A stretch of 64,000 nt of DNA, taken from positions 1 to 64,000 of the forward strand of contig JBMONF010000032.1 of assembly GCA_049323455.1 (NCBI GenBank), read 5' to 3'. Made by a program: the position numbers and the translations under genes. The notes beneath the pieces were generated by a model that worked only from the letters and a program-made list of their open reading frames with translations, had not been told where the DNA came from and made no database searches. The DNA is from Hypericibacter sp049323455 (lineage in GTDB: Bacteria > Pseudomonadota > Alphaproteobacteria > Dongiales > Dongiaceae). The first letter of the stretch is position 1. Each line of letters begins with the position of its first letter. Positions 56,666 through 64,000 of this stretch are shown here, one piece after another.

Positions 56666-57652
56666 ATGACTCGCCTGCATGTTCCGGAAGCGTGGCGGGA
56701 GAGCGCCGCCGCCATCCTGCAAGACCGATTGCGCGTGATCCTCGTGCTGGGTGCCAGCGATGCCGGCAAGAGCTCCTATTGCCGTTTCCTCGCGGGCGAG
56801 CTTCGGGCCGCGGGACGAAAGGTGGCGCTCGTCGATGCCGACATCGGGCAGAAGGACATCGGGCCGCCGGCCGCCGTGACCCTCGGATATGTCACGGATA
56901 CTGCCGAACGTCTGGTGGCGCGACCGGAAGCGTTCTACTTCGTCGGATCGACCAGCCCGGAAGGCCGGCTGCTGCCTCTCGTGATCGGCACCGCGCGGCT
57001 CGTTGGCGCCGCCGACGCCCCCTTCGTCATCGTCGACACGACCGGCTATGTCGAGGGCGCCGGCCGCGTGCTCAAGAGTTACAAGATCGAGGCTGTGCGG
57101 CCCGACGTCATCATCGCGATCGAAAAGCGGGGCGAGCTCGAAGCGATCTTGCGCCCGCACCGCAACTGCCCGACGATCCGCATCCGGCCCTCGCGAAAGG
57201 CGCGCCCGAGAGATCGTTGGGAAAGGGACCTCGCGCGCGAGCGGGCCTTCGCCGCCTATTTCCAGGAGGCGCGCCGATCGGAGCTCAAGCTCGACGAGGT
57301 GGTCATCCAGCGCACGCTTCTGTTCACCGGCGAGCCGCTCGCCGTGGCAGGCGCCCTTTACGCCGAGCGGACGGTCGATGGCGTTGTGGCCGTAGCGGAA
57401 GGCCAAATCCAGGGGGTCGAAGTCGCCAAATGGCTGAAGCCGGGCTTCGAGCGGGGCCTGCTCTGCGGCGTGGCGGATGAGCGCAATCGGGGCGTGGGAT
57501 TGGCCGTGCTCGAGACCATCGATTTCGGCCGCCGGGTGATGTCGATCAGCTCGCCGGTGGCCGCGGAGAAATTGCGGGTGCTCCAGCTCGGCGACCTTTA
57601 CATCGATCTCGACGGGCGCGAGCTCGGCCGCGTCGGGCGGGAGGGGCTTTGA
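56666..57652 (+). CDS. Clp1/Grc3-type 5'-hydroxyl polynucleotide kinase
   Basis: A 328-aa P-loop kinase of the Clp1/Grc3/Nol9 family, which phosphorylates 5'-OH RNA or DNA ends. Motifs in order: Walker A GASDAGKSS (29-37), DADIGQKDIGPP (57-68), the clasp/lid GSTSPEG (94-100) and VDTTGYVEGAGRVLK (123-137). A smaller C-terminal beta domain follows. Family members are typical of eukaryotes and archaea and rare in bacteria. AAGGAGG precedes the ATG at 56666, 37 bases after the Thg1-like stop, so the kinase and the 3'-5' polymerase are very probably co-expressed. No ligase or phosphatase is adjacent. Confidence 0.87.
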   Translation: MTRLHVPEAWRESAAAILQDRLRVILVLGASDAGKSSYCRFLAGELRAAGRKVALVDADIGQKDIGPPAAVTLGYVTDTAERLVARPEAFYFVGSTSPEGRLLPLVIGTARLVGAADAPFVIVDTTGYVEGAGRVLKSYKIEAVRPDVIIAIEKRGELEAILRPHRNCPTIRIRPSRKARPRDRWERDLARERAFAAYFQEARRSELKLDEVVIQRTLLFTGEPLAVAGALYAERTVDGVVAVAEGQIQGVEVAKWLKPGFERGLLCGVADERNRGVGLAVLETIDFGRRVMSISSPVAAEKLRVLQLGDLYIDLDGRELGRVGREGL

Positions 57653-57697
57653 AAAGGATCCCGGCCCTATCGGCGCACCCGCCGCGCCAACCTCGGC

Positions 57698-58240
57698 TCA
57701 CGCCCGTTCGGCGATCCATGCGCGAACGCGGGACGGCATTTCGTCCCGGTTGGCGTGGGTGACCTCCCATAGCTCGCATTCGGGCCTGCGCTTGACCTCG
57801 GCGATGAAGCCGCCACCGCGTGCGCCGACCGTGGCGACGAGCGGCGTGCGGCCGGAGACGAGCGCGCGCATGGCGGCGACGAAGTCCTCGGACAGGCACT
57901 CCATCTTGCCGATCTCGTCAACGAGGTAGGCATACGCCGCGGGATCGGGCCGGAGCAGCGCTGCCGCGGCCTCGCCGATCGCATCGACCTCGACGCCGTA
58001 CTTGCCGACGCGGTGGCTCCTCGGGAAATCGACATGGGCGATCATGCGCGTGGTGCCGTCGAAGCCGACGAGGCGGAAGCCGCGCCGTTCCCCGCCCTCG
58101 CGGACCTCCTCGGTGTAGAAGCCGCGCAGGCATCTGTCTTCGAGCAGGTCCGCGACGCGGCGGATCACCGTCGTCTTGCCGATACCGGGCCGCCCCGTGA
58201 CCAGCAGGACATGCGGTTTCGTCTCGCGATCTTCGCGCAT
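57698..58240 (-). CDS. THEP1-family nucleoside-triphosphatase
   Basis: A 180-aa NTPase of the THEP1/NTPase_1 family. Walker A GRPGIGKTT (16-24), Walker B-like VDEIGKME (107-114), and GFYTEEVREGGERRGF (about 40-55) are family hallmarks. Characterised archaeal/thermophile and human members hydrolyse several NTPs slowly, and a nucleotide or RNA-kinase-like role has been proposed. It is convergent with the polynucleotide kinase gene, 45 bases away, and its promoter side holds FNR-like box 3 (105 bases upstream). Mainly archaeal family, fitting the composition of this block. Confidence 0.87.
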   Translation of the reverse strand: MREDRETKPHVLLVTGRPGIGKTTVIRRVADLLEDRCLRGFYTEEVREGGERRGFRLVGFDGTTRMIAHVDFPRSHRVGKYGVEVDAIGEAAAALLRPDPAAYAYLVDEIGKMECLSEDFVAAMRALVSGRTPLVATVGARGGGFIAEVKRRPECELWEVTHANRDEMPSRVRAWIAERA

Positions 58241-58344
58241 TGCGTTCCACTCTCATGGCGCAGCGAGCGCCTCATGGGCGGTTGCGCTTTCCGCAGCCGT
58301 CGGCCCAGCCGGCTCTATTTGCGCGCGCTGTCGGGCTCGCGCTG

Positions 58345-58358
58345 TTGACCTGCATCAA
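58345..58358. promoter_or_regulatory. FNR/FixK-like box 3
   Basis: TTGACCTGCATCAA, identical to box 2 over all 14 bases, lies in the 301-bp divergent gap between the THEP1-type gene and the hypothetical gene at 58542. The rest of 58241-58541 holds no other recognised feature. Confidence 0.7.
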
Positions 58359-58541
58359 TGTGCTGTGGGGAAACTTGTGGAAACTGAGGACAAATTTCGA
58401 TCCTCCCTAAGACGGCGACCGCGAACGGCCTCGCCCCGGATCGAAGAGAGCCGATCCAGGAACAAGAAAAGGGCGTCGGGCCCGGCTGAGGCTAGCGCGT
58501 GGTCGGGCGCGGACGAATCGCGGCTGCGCGTGGAGGCGCTC

Positions 58542-59216
58542 ATGGTGCACTTCGTCCCATCGGGTTATGTAACGCTGCAGCAAGCTATCGACGAGATCGG
58601 TCGGCATCTGATGCCGGGCGAATGGCTGAGCCACGAAATCAACCTGTTGCAGAGTGACAGCAGTATCACCGAGGATCTCGCCGCCGTCGGCGAGGAAACA
58701 ATCGCAACGGGCACCCCGACTGGGCGATTGAACCGAGCGATGAACCATCTCCTTCGCGCTCTCTTCGCGGGCGAGGTGAAGGCGGTGATCGCGCGCGAAA
58801 ATGGGGAGATACATCCCTGTCCGCCTTTCCTTTGGACCCGCCCGGGGATTCGCGCCGTCTTTCGCTCAGGCGAGCTTCCGGTGCAGTTCCGCGTCGCGCT
58901 TGAAGGTCGCATCACAGGCGAGACAGGCGAAGGAAGGCGGTGGGTTCTGCTTCCCGAATCCGATGTTCGCCGACTGCTCGGTGCCCTCGCAACAGCGCCG
59001 ACGGACGTGGAGGCCGAGTTCCGCGCATGGCTTGCGGCGAAGATCGCCGAGAGCGCCGGCAAGGAGCCGCCGACAAGGAAGCGGATCTGGATGGAGGCCC
59101 AAGCCGTCTTCGGCTCACGACTCCCCTATCGATCGTTCCAGCGGATTTGGACGGCGACGGCGCCCAAAGAGTGGCCGGCCCTGGTCCGTCGGCGCCAGGC
59201 GAAGCCTACGGCGTGA
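58542..59216 (+). CDS. Hypothetical protein, alphaproteobacterial
   Basis: A 224-aa soluble protein that I cannot assign. It begins MVHFVPSGYVTLQQAIDEIG and has two parts: residues about 5-130 with conserved-looking MPGEWLSHEINLL, and a C-terminal basic region with KRIWMEAQAVFG and RSFQRIWTATAP (about 185-210) that looks helical and could bind nucleic acid. The frame is open upstream but the region before 58542 overlaps the THEP1 promoter and the FNR-like box, so the ATG at 58542 is preferred. It is the first plus-strand gene after box 3. Confidence 0.6.
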   Translation: MVHFVPSGYVTLQQAIDEIGRHLMPGEWLSHEINLLQSDSSITEDLAAVGEETIATGTPTGRLNRAMNHLLRALFAGEVKAVIARENGEIHPCPPFLWTRPGIRAVFRSGELPVQFRVALEGRITGETGEGRRWVLLPESDVRRLLGALATAPTDVEAEFRAWLAAKIAESAGKEPPTRKRIWMEAQAVFGSRLPYRSFQRIWTATAPKEWPALVRRRQAKPTA

Positions 59217-59228
59217 CGACCCCGACCG

Positions 59229-59242
59229 TTGACTTGCATCAA
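59229..59242. promoter_or_regulatory. FNR/FixK-like box 4
   Basis: TTGACTTGCATCAA, TTGAC-N4-ATCAA, 12 bases after the hypothetical gene and 104 bases before the small gene at 59346. If bound at -41.5, transcription would begin near 59277. Confidence 0.7.
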
Positions 59243-59345
59243 TGCGCGGGGCTGGGAATCCGGGTGAGGCTTTGCGCCGGCGTGGAGCAGGTGCATCGGT
59301 TGACGGCTCCGCGGGCTTCCGTCGGAGGCGAGGAAGGCTCCTGTC

Positions 59346-59564
59346 GTGACGTGGTACCGGGTCGAGCTTGCCGTGAAGGTCCCGGGCAATTCGGGTGAAA
59401 CGCAGCGCCGCCGCGAAGCGGTCCGGGCCTCGATCGGCGCGCACGGAGGCAAGGACGACACGCCGGCCCGGCCGGGGGCCAAATGTGTCGCGGCCATCTT
59501 ATCCACGGAGAGCGCGGCAAAGGCCTTTCGCGACAGCGCGCGCCAGGCGCTCCAAGGAGCCTAA
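59346..59564 (+). CDS. Small hypothetical protein
   Basis: A 72-aa frame with GTG start, beginning TWYRVELAVKVPGN and ending in a helical AKAFRDSARQALQGA. The predicted beta-alpha-beta-like layout is compatible with a small ferredoxin-like fold, but no family is recognised. Support comes mainly from the FNR-like box 4 upstream and from the lack of another gene in this gap; it may be spurious. Confidence 0.4.
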   Translation: MTWYRVELAVKVPGNSGETQRRREAVRASIGAHGGKDDTPARPGAKCVAAILSTESAAKAFRDSARQALQGA

Positions 59565-59636
59565 GCCTGGACCCTCGCCGTAACTCGCGATCCGGCGGCA
59601 ATTGGAAGCGCGGACGCGCGAAATGGGTGAACGACG

Positions 59637-60197
59637 ATGGACGTCATGGAGGCAATCGATCATCGCCGCTCGGTCCGCGCCTATAGGGACAAGGCGGTCG
59701 GCCGGCGCGCCATCGAAACCTTGCTGCATGCGGCGGTTCAGGCGCCGAGCGCCATGAACGCGCAACCTTGGGCCTTCGCCGTGATTCAGGACATGGCGCT
59801 GCTACGCAGCCTTTCCGACCGGGCGAAGGCGCATCTGCTGCGCGCCTATGTCGGCGATCCGCGCCTCGAGCGCTATCGCGACGAGCTGTCCAATTCGGGG
59901 TTCGACATCTTCTACGGTGCCGGCACCCTCGTCGTCGTGTGCGCGACCCCCGGCGGCCTGGTTCCGGCGGAGGATTGCTGCCTTGCAGGGCAGAACCTGA
60001 TGCTGGCGGCCTGCGGGCTCGGGCTGGGCACCTGCTGCATCGGCTGGGCGCGCCCTCTGTTGAGCCTGGCGGAGGTCAAGGGCGAGCTCGACATTCCGGA
60101 AGAGCTGATGCCCGTGCTACCCATCATCGTGGGCTATCCGAGCGGCGAGACGCCGGCGGTGCCGCGACGCCCGGCGCGCGTGGTGTGCTGGAAATGA
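59637..60197 (+). CDS. Nitroreductase family protein (FMN-dependent)
   Basis: A 186-aa nitroreductase-fold flavoprotein. The FMN phosphate-binding start is MEAIDHRRSVRAYRDKAV (about 4-21). APSAMNAQPWAF (about 36-47) and the C-terminal LGTCCIGWARPLL are typical. Such enzymes reduce nitroaromatics, quinones or other small molecules with NAD(P)H. It lies downstream of FNR-like box 4 and the small ORF, and nitroreductases are common members of FNR/FixK regulons, which supports the view of this block as an oxygen-responsive island. Confidence 0.88.
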   Translation: MDVMEAIDHRRSVRAYRDKAVGRRAIETLLHAAVQAPSAMNAQPWAFAVIQDMALLRSLSDRAKAHLLRAYVGDPRLERYRDELSNSGFDIFYGAGTLVVVCATPGGLVPAEDCCLAGQNLMLAACGLGLGTCCIGWARPLLSLAEVKGELDIPEELMPVLPIIVGYPSGETPAVPRRPARVVCWK

Positions 60198-60325
60198 GCT
60201 GCGGGCTGGGCGACTCGTTTCGCCCTCGCTCGGAGCCGTTGCGTCCGGACCTCGAGATGAAGGCATAGCGCACCGTCTGCAGGCAGGGCGTCCCCTGCGT
60301 TTGCGGGCGCGATCTCCCGCCGCCG

Positions 60326-61570
60326 TTAGCGGCGCTCGCTTGTATCTGCCTGGCCACGAGGCGGGAACCCGGTGCCTTCCAGGGCCGTCTCGCTGAAATC
60401 GCCCGCCAAGACATCGGCAGCGGCGAAGACGCTGCGGGAGATCTTGGCGCCGCGGAAGCTGGTGGGTATTTGGCCGCCCTCCTCGCCGGCCAAGGGCAGG
60501 GGCGCGATCCGGCAACCCGACATGTCGGCACCGGAGAGGTCCGCCCCGTCGAAACGCCCGCCGCTCACCCTGGCGCCGCGGAACAGCGCCTGGCGCAGGT
60601 CGGAGCCGCTGAAGTCGACGGCGAAGAGCTGCGCTTGGCTGAAATCGGCGCCCACCAGGCTGCAGCGCCGGAACACCGCCAGACGCAGCAGCCTGCCAGC
60701 AAGATCGATGCGCGACAGATCGGCCCTTTCGAACACCGCCTGCTGCCCCTCGCGGCCGTCCGTTTCGAGCCATTTCTCGTGCGCGTCGAGCACCGCCCTC
60801 AGGTTGGTGCGATCGTTGACCGGAGGCGGATCGAGCTTGGCGTCGCGCGCCCAGACCTTCACCTCGTTCAGGTCCTCGGGCATGAGCCCGGTCAAATCCG
60901 CGCCGGTGAACACCGTCTTGTCGATGGAGACGCCCACCATCTTGGCGCCGGCCATGTTGGCCTTGGTGAAGTTGGTGCCCGACAGATTGGCGCCGCGCAG
61001 GTCGACGCCGGCCATGTCGCAACCCGAGAAATCCGCGTCCACCATCGTCGCGTCGGCCATGATGGCGCCGGCCATCCGTGCGCCTTTGAATACCGAGCGC
61101 GACAGCTTGGCCTTGCTCAGATCGGCGCGGAAGAAGTTGGTCATCTCGCCGCCGGCCGCATTGTCCATCTCGATCTCGCCGACCCGTCTCGGCCCGCGGT
61201 GGCGATAGAGCACGCCCTCGCGCAGATCCGCCTCATGCAGATCGGCACCCTCCAGATCGGCTCCGGCCAGACGCGCCCCGCGCAGCACGGCGCGTCTCAT
61301 CTTCGCGTTCCGGAGATGCGCGCCGGACAGATTGGCGCCGAAGAAATCGCATTCGGCGAGATCGCAGCCGTCCAGCTTGGCGCCGCTCAAATCGGCGCCG
61401 GTGAAAACCATGCCGTGCAGATCGAGGCCGGCGAGATCGACGCCGGGCAGCGCGCAATAGGACAGGTCGCCGCGCTTGCCCTTGGACGGCACTTTCGTCC
61501 ACAGCAAATGCGTCTTGACGATCGCTTTCAGCGCCTCGGGCGGGAGAACCTTCAGCTCCGGTCTTGTCAT
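60326..61570 (-). CDS. Pentapeptide-repeat protein
   Basis: A 414-aa protein with two stretches of A(D/N)LXX repeats: about residues 40-120 and 145-225 (for example FTGADLSGAKLDGCDLAECD), and a third from about 285 to 345. An insert of non-repeat sequence (about 230-275) separates the last. The repeats should fold into right-handed quadrilateral beta-helices. Function is unknown; some pentapeptide proteins mimic DNA and protect gyrase, others are structural. The N-terminal 35 residues are non-repetitive (MTRPELKVLPPEALKAIV). A TATAAT promoter lies upstream at 61640-61645. Confidence 0.85.
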   Translation of the reverse strand: MTRPELKVLPPEALKAIVKTHLLWTKVPSKGKRGDLSYCALPGVDLAGLDLHGMVFTGADLSGAKLDGCDLAECDFFGANLSGAHLRNAKMRRAVLRGARLAGADLEGADLHEADLREGVLYRHRGPRRVGEIEMDNAAGGEMTNFFRADLSKAKLSRSVFKGARMAGAIMADATMVDADFSGCDMAGVDLRGANLSGTNFTKANMAGAKMVGVSIDKTVFTGADLTGLMPEDLNEVKVWARDAKLDPPPVNDRTNLRAVLDAHEKWLETDGREGQQAVFERADLSRIDLAGRLLRLAVFRRCSLVGADFSQAQLFAVDFSGSDLRQALFRGARVSGGRFDGADLSGADMSGCRIAPLPLAGEEGGQIPTSFRGAKISRSVFAAADVLAGDFSETALEGTGFPPRGQADTSERR

Positions 61571-61639
61571 GCAACTCTATCTACGTGTCGTCTCGTCCGA
61601 GTTCCGGCACCGACTCCGCCCGACCCCAGTTGCAATCCG

Positions 61640-61667
61640 ATTATATCGGTATGGCGCGGCCCTGGAA
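61640..61667 (-). promoter_or_regulatory. Promoter of the pentapeptide-repeat gene
   Basis: On the minus strand TATAAT (61645-61640) is a perfect -10, with TTCCAG (61667-61662) 16 bases upstream as a weak -35. The -10 lies within a small palindrome CCGAT-TAT-ATCGG (61637-61649), which could be an operator. The gene begins 70 bases downstream. Confidence 0.55.
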
Positions 61668-62081
61668 CCGTGTCCTAAGGGCTAAGGGAGCCGAGAAGGA
61701 CGGCCGTCGCTTCTTGAGCGGCCCGGGCCCCGGCGACGCCGTTCCGGCCCAGCAGACGTCTTGCCGTGAACGCGGGCGCCAGCCGCCGGCCCACGCCCAT
61801 GCGCGCCGGCAGACCCGCGAGCCCCCAGCGGGGCCCCCTCATGATCGCGCCCGAGGTCGTCCCCGGGATCGCTGCCGCGCGGGCGGCGGCGAGCGCTCCT
61901 CGCGTCGGGTCCGCCGGCCGCTTTCCGGAACGGCGCCGGGCTTTGCGGCCGCCGGCCGCAGCCTGCGACGGAGCTGAGGCAAAGGGCGCTCTTGCCCGCG
62001 CAACGCCGCCGGCTTATCAACCGAGCCTTTACGGGCGACCTGATGGACGGGCGCTCAGATCTTCGGCTCGGAATCCTCCCC
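61668..62081. other. Gap upstream of folD without a clear gene
   Basis: About 410 bases of very GC-rich sequence. Open frames on both strands are arginine/proline-rich and look like chance frames. No repeat or RNA gene is recognised; the folD promoter should be here but no good -35/-10 pair stands out. Confidence 0.4.
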
Positions 62082-62981
62082 ATGGCATCGGATCACAAGT
62101 TCCTGGACGGCAAGGCGGTCGCCGCCGACATCCGCGCGGGCGTGGCGATCGAGGTCGCGGCGTTGCGCGAGACCGGCTGGGCGCCGCACCTGATCTCGAT
62201 CTCGGTCGGCGACAGCGCCGCCACGGCGCTCTATGTGCGCAACCAGAAGCGCGTCGCCCAGACCGTCGGCATCAGCTTCGAGGAACGGCACTATCCCGAA
62301 AGCGTGACCCAGGCCGAGCTGCTCGCGGCGGTCAGGGCTCTCAACGCCGATCCGCGCATCACCGGCATCATCATCCAGCGCCCGGTGCCAGCCCATATCG
62401 CGATCCGCGAGCTGCAGAGCGCGGTGCATCCCTTGAAGGACGTCGAGGGCATGCACCCGGCGTCGATCGGCAACATCGTCTACAACGATCTGGTGCTGGG
62501 CCCTTGCACCTCGGTGGCCGCGGTCGAGCTGCTGAAACGCACCGGGCTCGAGCTCAAGGGGCTCGAGGTGGTGGTCATCGGCCATTCCGAGATCGTCGGC
62601 AAGCCGATCGCCTTTCTCCTGATGAGCGAGGGCGCCACGGTCACGGTCTGCCACCACATGACGCGCAACCTCGCGGTGCATTCGCGCCAGGCCGATGCGG
62701 TGTTCGTCGCGGTCGGCAAGCCGCGGCTCGTGACCGGTGCCATGATCAAGCCGGGGGCTGCGCTGATCGACATCGGCATCAACCAGGTGACGGGCCCGGA
62801 CGGCGCGCCCAAGGTGGTGGGCGACGCCGATTTCGAGTCCTGCCTCGAGGTGGCCGGTTGGATCACGCCGGTGCCGGGCGGGGTCGGGCCGGTGACGGTG
62901 GCGATCCTGATGCGCAACACGGCGACCGCGGCCCGGCTGCAGCGCGGCAGCTACGAGGCCCAGTTCTCGACCGGGCGGTGA
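62082..62981 (+). CDS. folD: FolD-family methylenetetrahydrofolate dehydrogenase/cyclohydrolase homologue, divergent active site
   Basis: A 299-aa FolD-family protein of folate one-carbon metabolism. The fold is intact: SAATALYVRNQKRVA (about 46-60), GIIIQRPVPAHI, KDVEGMHPASIG, the NADP loop VIGHSEIVGKP and the C-terminal TPVPGGVGPVTVAIL. However, the catalytic Lys of the YVxxK motif is replaced by Gln55 (codon at 62244), and the KDVDG Asp is Glu. Changes at this Lys are known to destroy cyclohydrolase activity while leaving dehydrogenase activity, so it may be monofunctional. The start MASDHKFLDGKAVAAD is preferred over an in-frame upstream Met at 61992. Confidence 0.85.
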   Translation: MASDHKFLDGKAVAADIRAGVAIEVAALRETGWAPHLISISVGDSAATALYVRNQKRVAQTVGISFEERHYPESVTQAELLAAVRALNADPRITGIIIQRPVPAHIAIRELQSAVHPLKDVEGMHPASIGNIVYNDLVLGPCTSVAAVELLKRTGLELKGLEVVVIGHSEIVGKPIAFLLMSEGATVTVCHHMTRNLAVHSRQADAVFVAVGKPRLVTGAMIKPGAALIDIGINQVTGPDGAPKVVGDADFESCLEVAGWITPVPGGVGPVTVAILMRNTATAARLQRGSYEAQFSTGR

Positions 62982-63009
62982 GGCAGTTTCCGTTTGATGT
63001 GAAGCACCG

Positions 63010-63152
63010 CCCCCTCACCCGGCTCCGGGTAGGGCTCGGCTCCGCTGTGAGCATGACCCCTCACCCCGTCCTCTCTCCGCAAGCGGGGCGAGGGAGAAAA
63101 ACTTCACCCTCTCCCCCAAACTTGTTGGGGGAGAGGGAAGGGTGAGGGGGTG
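63010..63152. repeat. Dispersed palindromic elements, two units
   Basis: CCCCTCACCCGGCTCCGGGT and a GGCTCGGCTCC block are followed by CCTCTCTCCGCAAGCGGGG, CTCTCCCCCAAACTTGTTGG and GAGAGGGAAGGGTGAGGGGG. Same family as 4005-4093. It lies between the convergent folD and formylglutamate amidohydrolase genes. Confidence 0.75.
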
Positions 63153-63172
63153 ATCCACCGCCATGGATCCGC

Positions 63173-64000
63173 TTAAACAAACCGCGGCGCGATCTCGCGC
63201 AGCATACCCTCGAACAGCGCAGCCCAGGCCGCCTGGCCTTGCGCGCTCTCGATCAGGTCCTGGCGGATCTCGATCTCGAGGCTGACGAGGCCACGCTTCT
63301 CGCCATGGACCGGCACGGTGTAGTCGGTGGCGTCGCTCAGGCGATAAGGCTCGTTGTCGCCCACCACGAGCGGCCGGCCGGCCTCGGGATGGCTGCTGGC
63401 GGCCGGCACCCGCGCCGCCCGGAGCAGGGGCCGGATCGCATCCGCCATGCGGGCGTCGCGGTTGTAGAGCAGCCCCACATGCCAGGGCCGGGCCTGACCC
63501 TTGTAGACGGGCGTGAAGCTGTGGACCGCGATCAGCAGGATTGGCCGACCGGCCGCCTGGCGCCGATCGAGCAGGGCCGTGATGCGATCGTGATAGGGGC
63601 GCCAGACTTCCTCGCGCCGCGCCGCGATCTCGGCCGGAGGGAGATCGCGGTTGCCGGGTATCCGGGTCAGTTCACTCTTCGCGGCGACGAAGTCGGGGGC
63701 TTCAGGCGGCCGGTTGCAGTCGGCGACAAGCCGCGAATAGACCTGCCGCACCAGGATCGCATCGAGCCTTGCGGAGAGCTGGCGGGCGAGGCCGGCCGCG
63801 CCGATGTCCCAGGCGATATGGCGCTCGCGCTCGAAGCCGGGCAGCCCCAGATCGGCGAGCCGGCGCGGGATCAGCCGCCCGCCATGGTCGCAGGTGAGGA
63901 AGAAGGGCGAGGCGCCGTCCGGACGATGGACGACGGCCGGGTCGGGCTCGTCGGGCGCCAGCAGAGCCGGCGCGATCGAGGCTGTCTCGAACGGGTCGGG
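63173..64000 (-). CDS. N-formylglutamate amidohydrolase family protein (5' end outside window)
   Basis: 275 residues are visible before the stop; the N-terminus lies beyond position 64000. The family motifs appear in order: CDHGGRLIP, ERHIAWDIGA, SRLVADCNRPP (metal/substrate region), LLIAVHSFTPVYKG and GLLYNRD, then SLEIEIRQDLI near the end. N-formylglutamate amidohydrolases release formate and glutamate, as in one histidine degradation route, but many alphaproteobacterial members are of unknown specificity. No hut genes are visible. It is convergent with folD across a palindromic repeat. Confidence 0.88.
   Translation of the reverse strand, partial: PDPFETASIAPALLAPDEPDPAVVHRPDGASPFFLTCDHGGRLIPRRLADLGLPGFERERHIAWDIGAAGLARQLSARLDAILVRQVYSRLVADCNRPPEAPDFVAAKSELTRIPGNRDLPPAEIAARREEVWRPYHDRITALLDRRQAAGRPILLIAVHSFTPVYKGQARPWHVGLLYNRDARMADAIRPLLRAARVPAASSHPEAGRPLVVGDNEPYRLSDATDYTVPVHGEKRGLVSLEIEIRQDLIESAQGQAAWAALFEGMLREIAPRFV

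Noticed and set aside
61682..62083. Minus-strand frame upstream of folD
   Set aside because: Arg/Ser/Pro-rich chance translation with no family features.

Overview
The window looks like a chromosomal segment of a high-GC alphaproteobacterium, probably of the Rhodospirillales/Rhizobiales side. The lineage call rests on a circularly permuted (two-piece) tmRNA, an alphaproteobacterial-type SspB, small alphaproteobacterial families (DUF4169, RHH_4, DUF2065), the gene order hflK-hflC-DUF2065-Do protease, and dispersed palindromic elements typical of these genomes. No insertion sequence, prophage or CRISPR array was seen.

Layout. 0-7.5 kb: central and acyl catabolism (TauE/SafE permease, class III aminotransferase, FAD-linked oxidase, a paired acyl-CoA dehydrogenase set, a CaiD-like crotonase). 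7.5-15.2 kb: DUF4169, a giant AsmA protein, then a copper pair (CopZ-like chaperone, multicopper oxidase) and a zinc alcohol dehydrogenase. 15.3-20.7 kb, mostly minus strand: RHH protein, fumC, TfoX-N protein, two GT2 glycosyltransferases, sspB and ssrA. 20.9-29 kb: thyX, L,D-transpeptidase, mrp (minus), hflKC, DUF2065, Do protease, miaA. 29-35.5 kb: branched-chain amino-acid synthesis (ilvB, ilvN, ilvC, leuA) with a PAP2 phosphatase. 35.6-41.3 kb: the full elongasome operon mreB-mreC-mreD-mrdA-rodA. 41.4-50 kb: ABC exporter, GT4 glycosyltransferase, glycogen-debranching-type enzyme, and a polar amino-acid ABC importer. A tRNA-Lys(CTT) lies at 50.3 kb.

Downstream of the tRNA is the most unusual stretch (50.5-60.2 kb): a lower-GC P2-type cation ATPase, a PflX-like radical SAM protein, and divergently from it a three-gene row of radical SAM protein, Thg1-like 3'-5' polymerase and Clp1/Grc3-type 5'-OH polynucleotide kinase. 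These are followed by a convergent THEP1-type NTPase, a hypothetical protein, a small ORF and a nitroreductase. Four FNR/FixK-like palindromes (TTGAC-N4-RTCAA) sit in the intergenic gaps of this block. My reading is an oxygen-responsive island whose core could be a 5'-end RNA repair module: the kinase restores a 5' phosphate and the Thg1-like enzyme adds nucleotides. This is inference and is the main candidate for an undescribed system here.

The last 4 kb hold a pentapeptide-repeat protein, a FolD homologue with Gln where the catalytic Lys normally sits, and an N-formylglutamate amidohydrolase that runs off the window.
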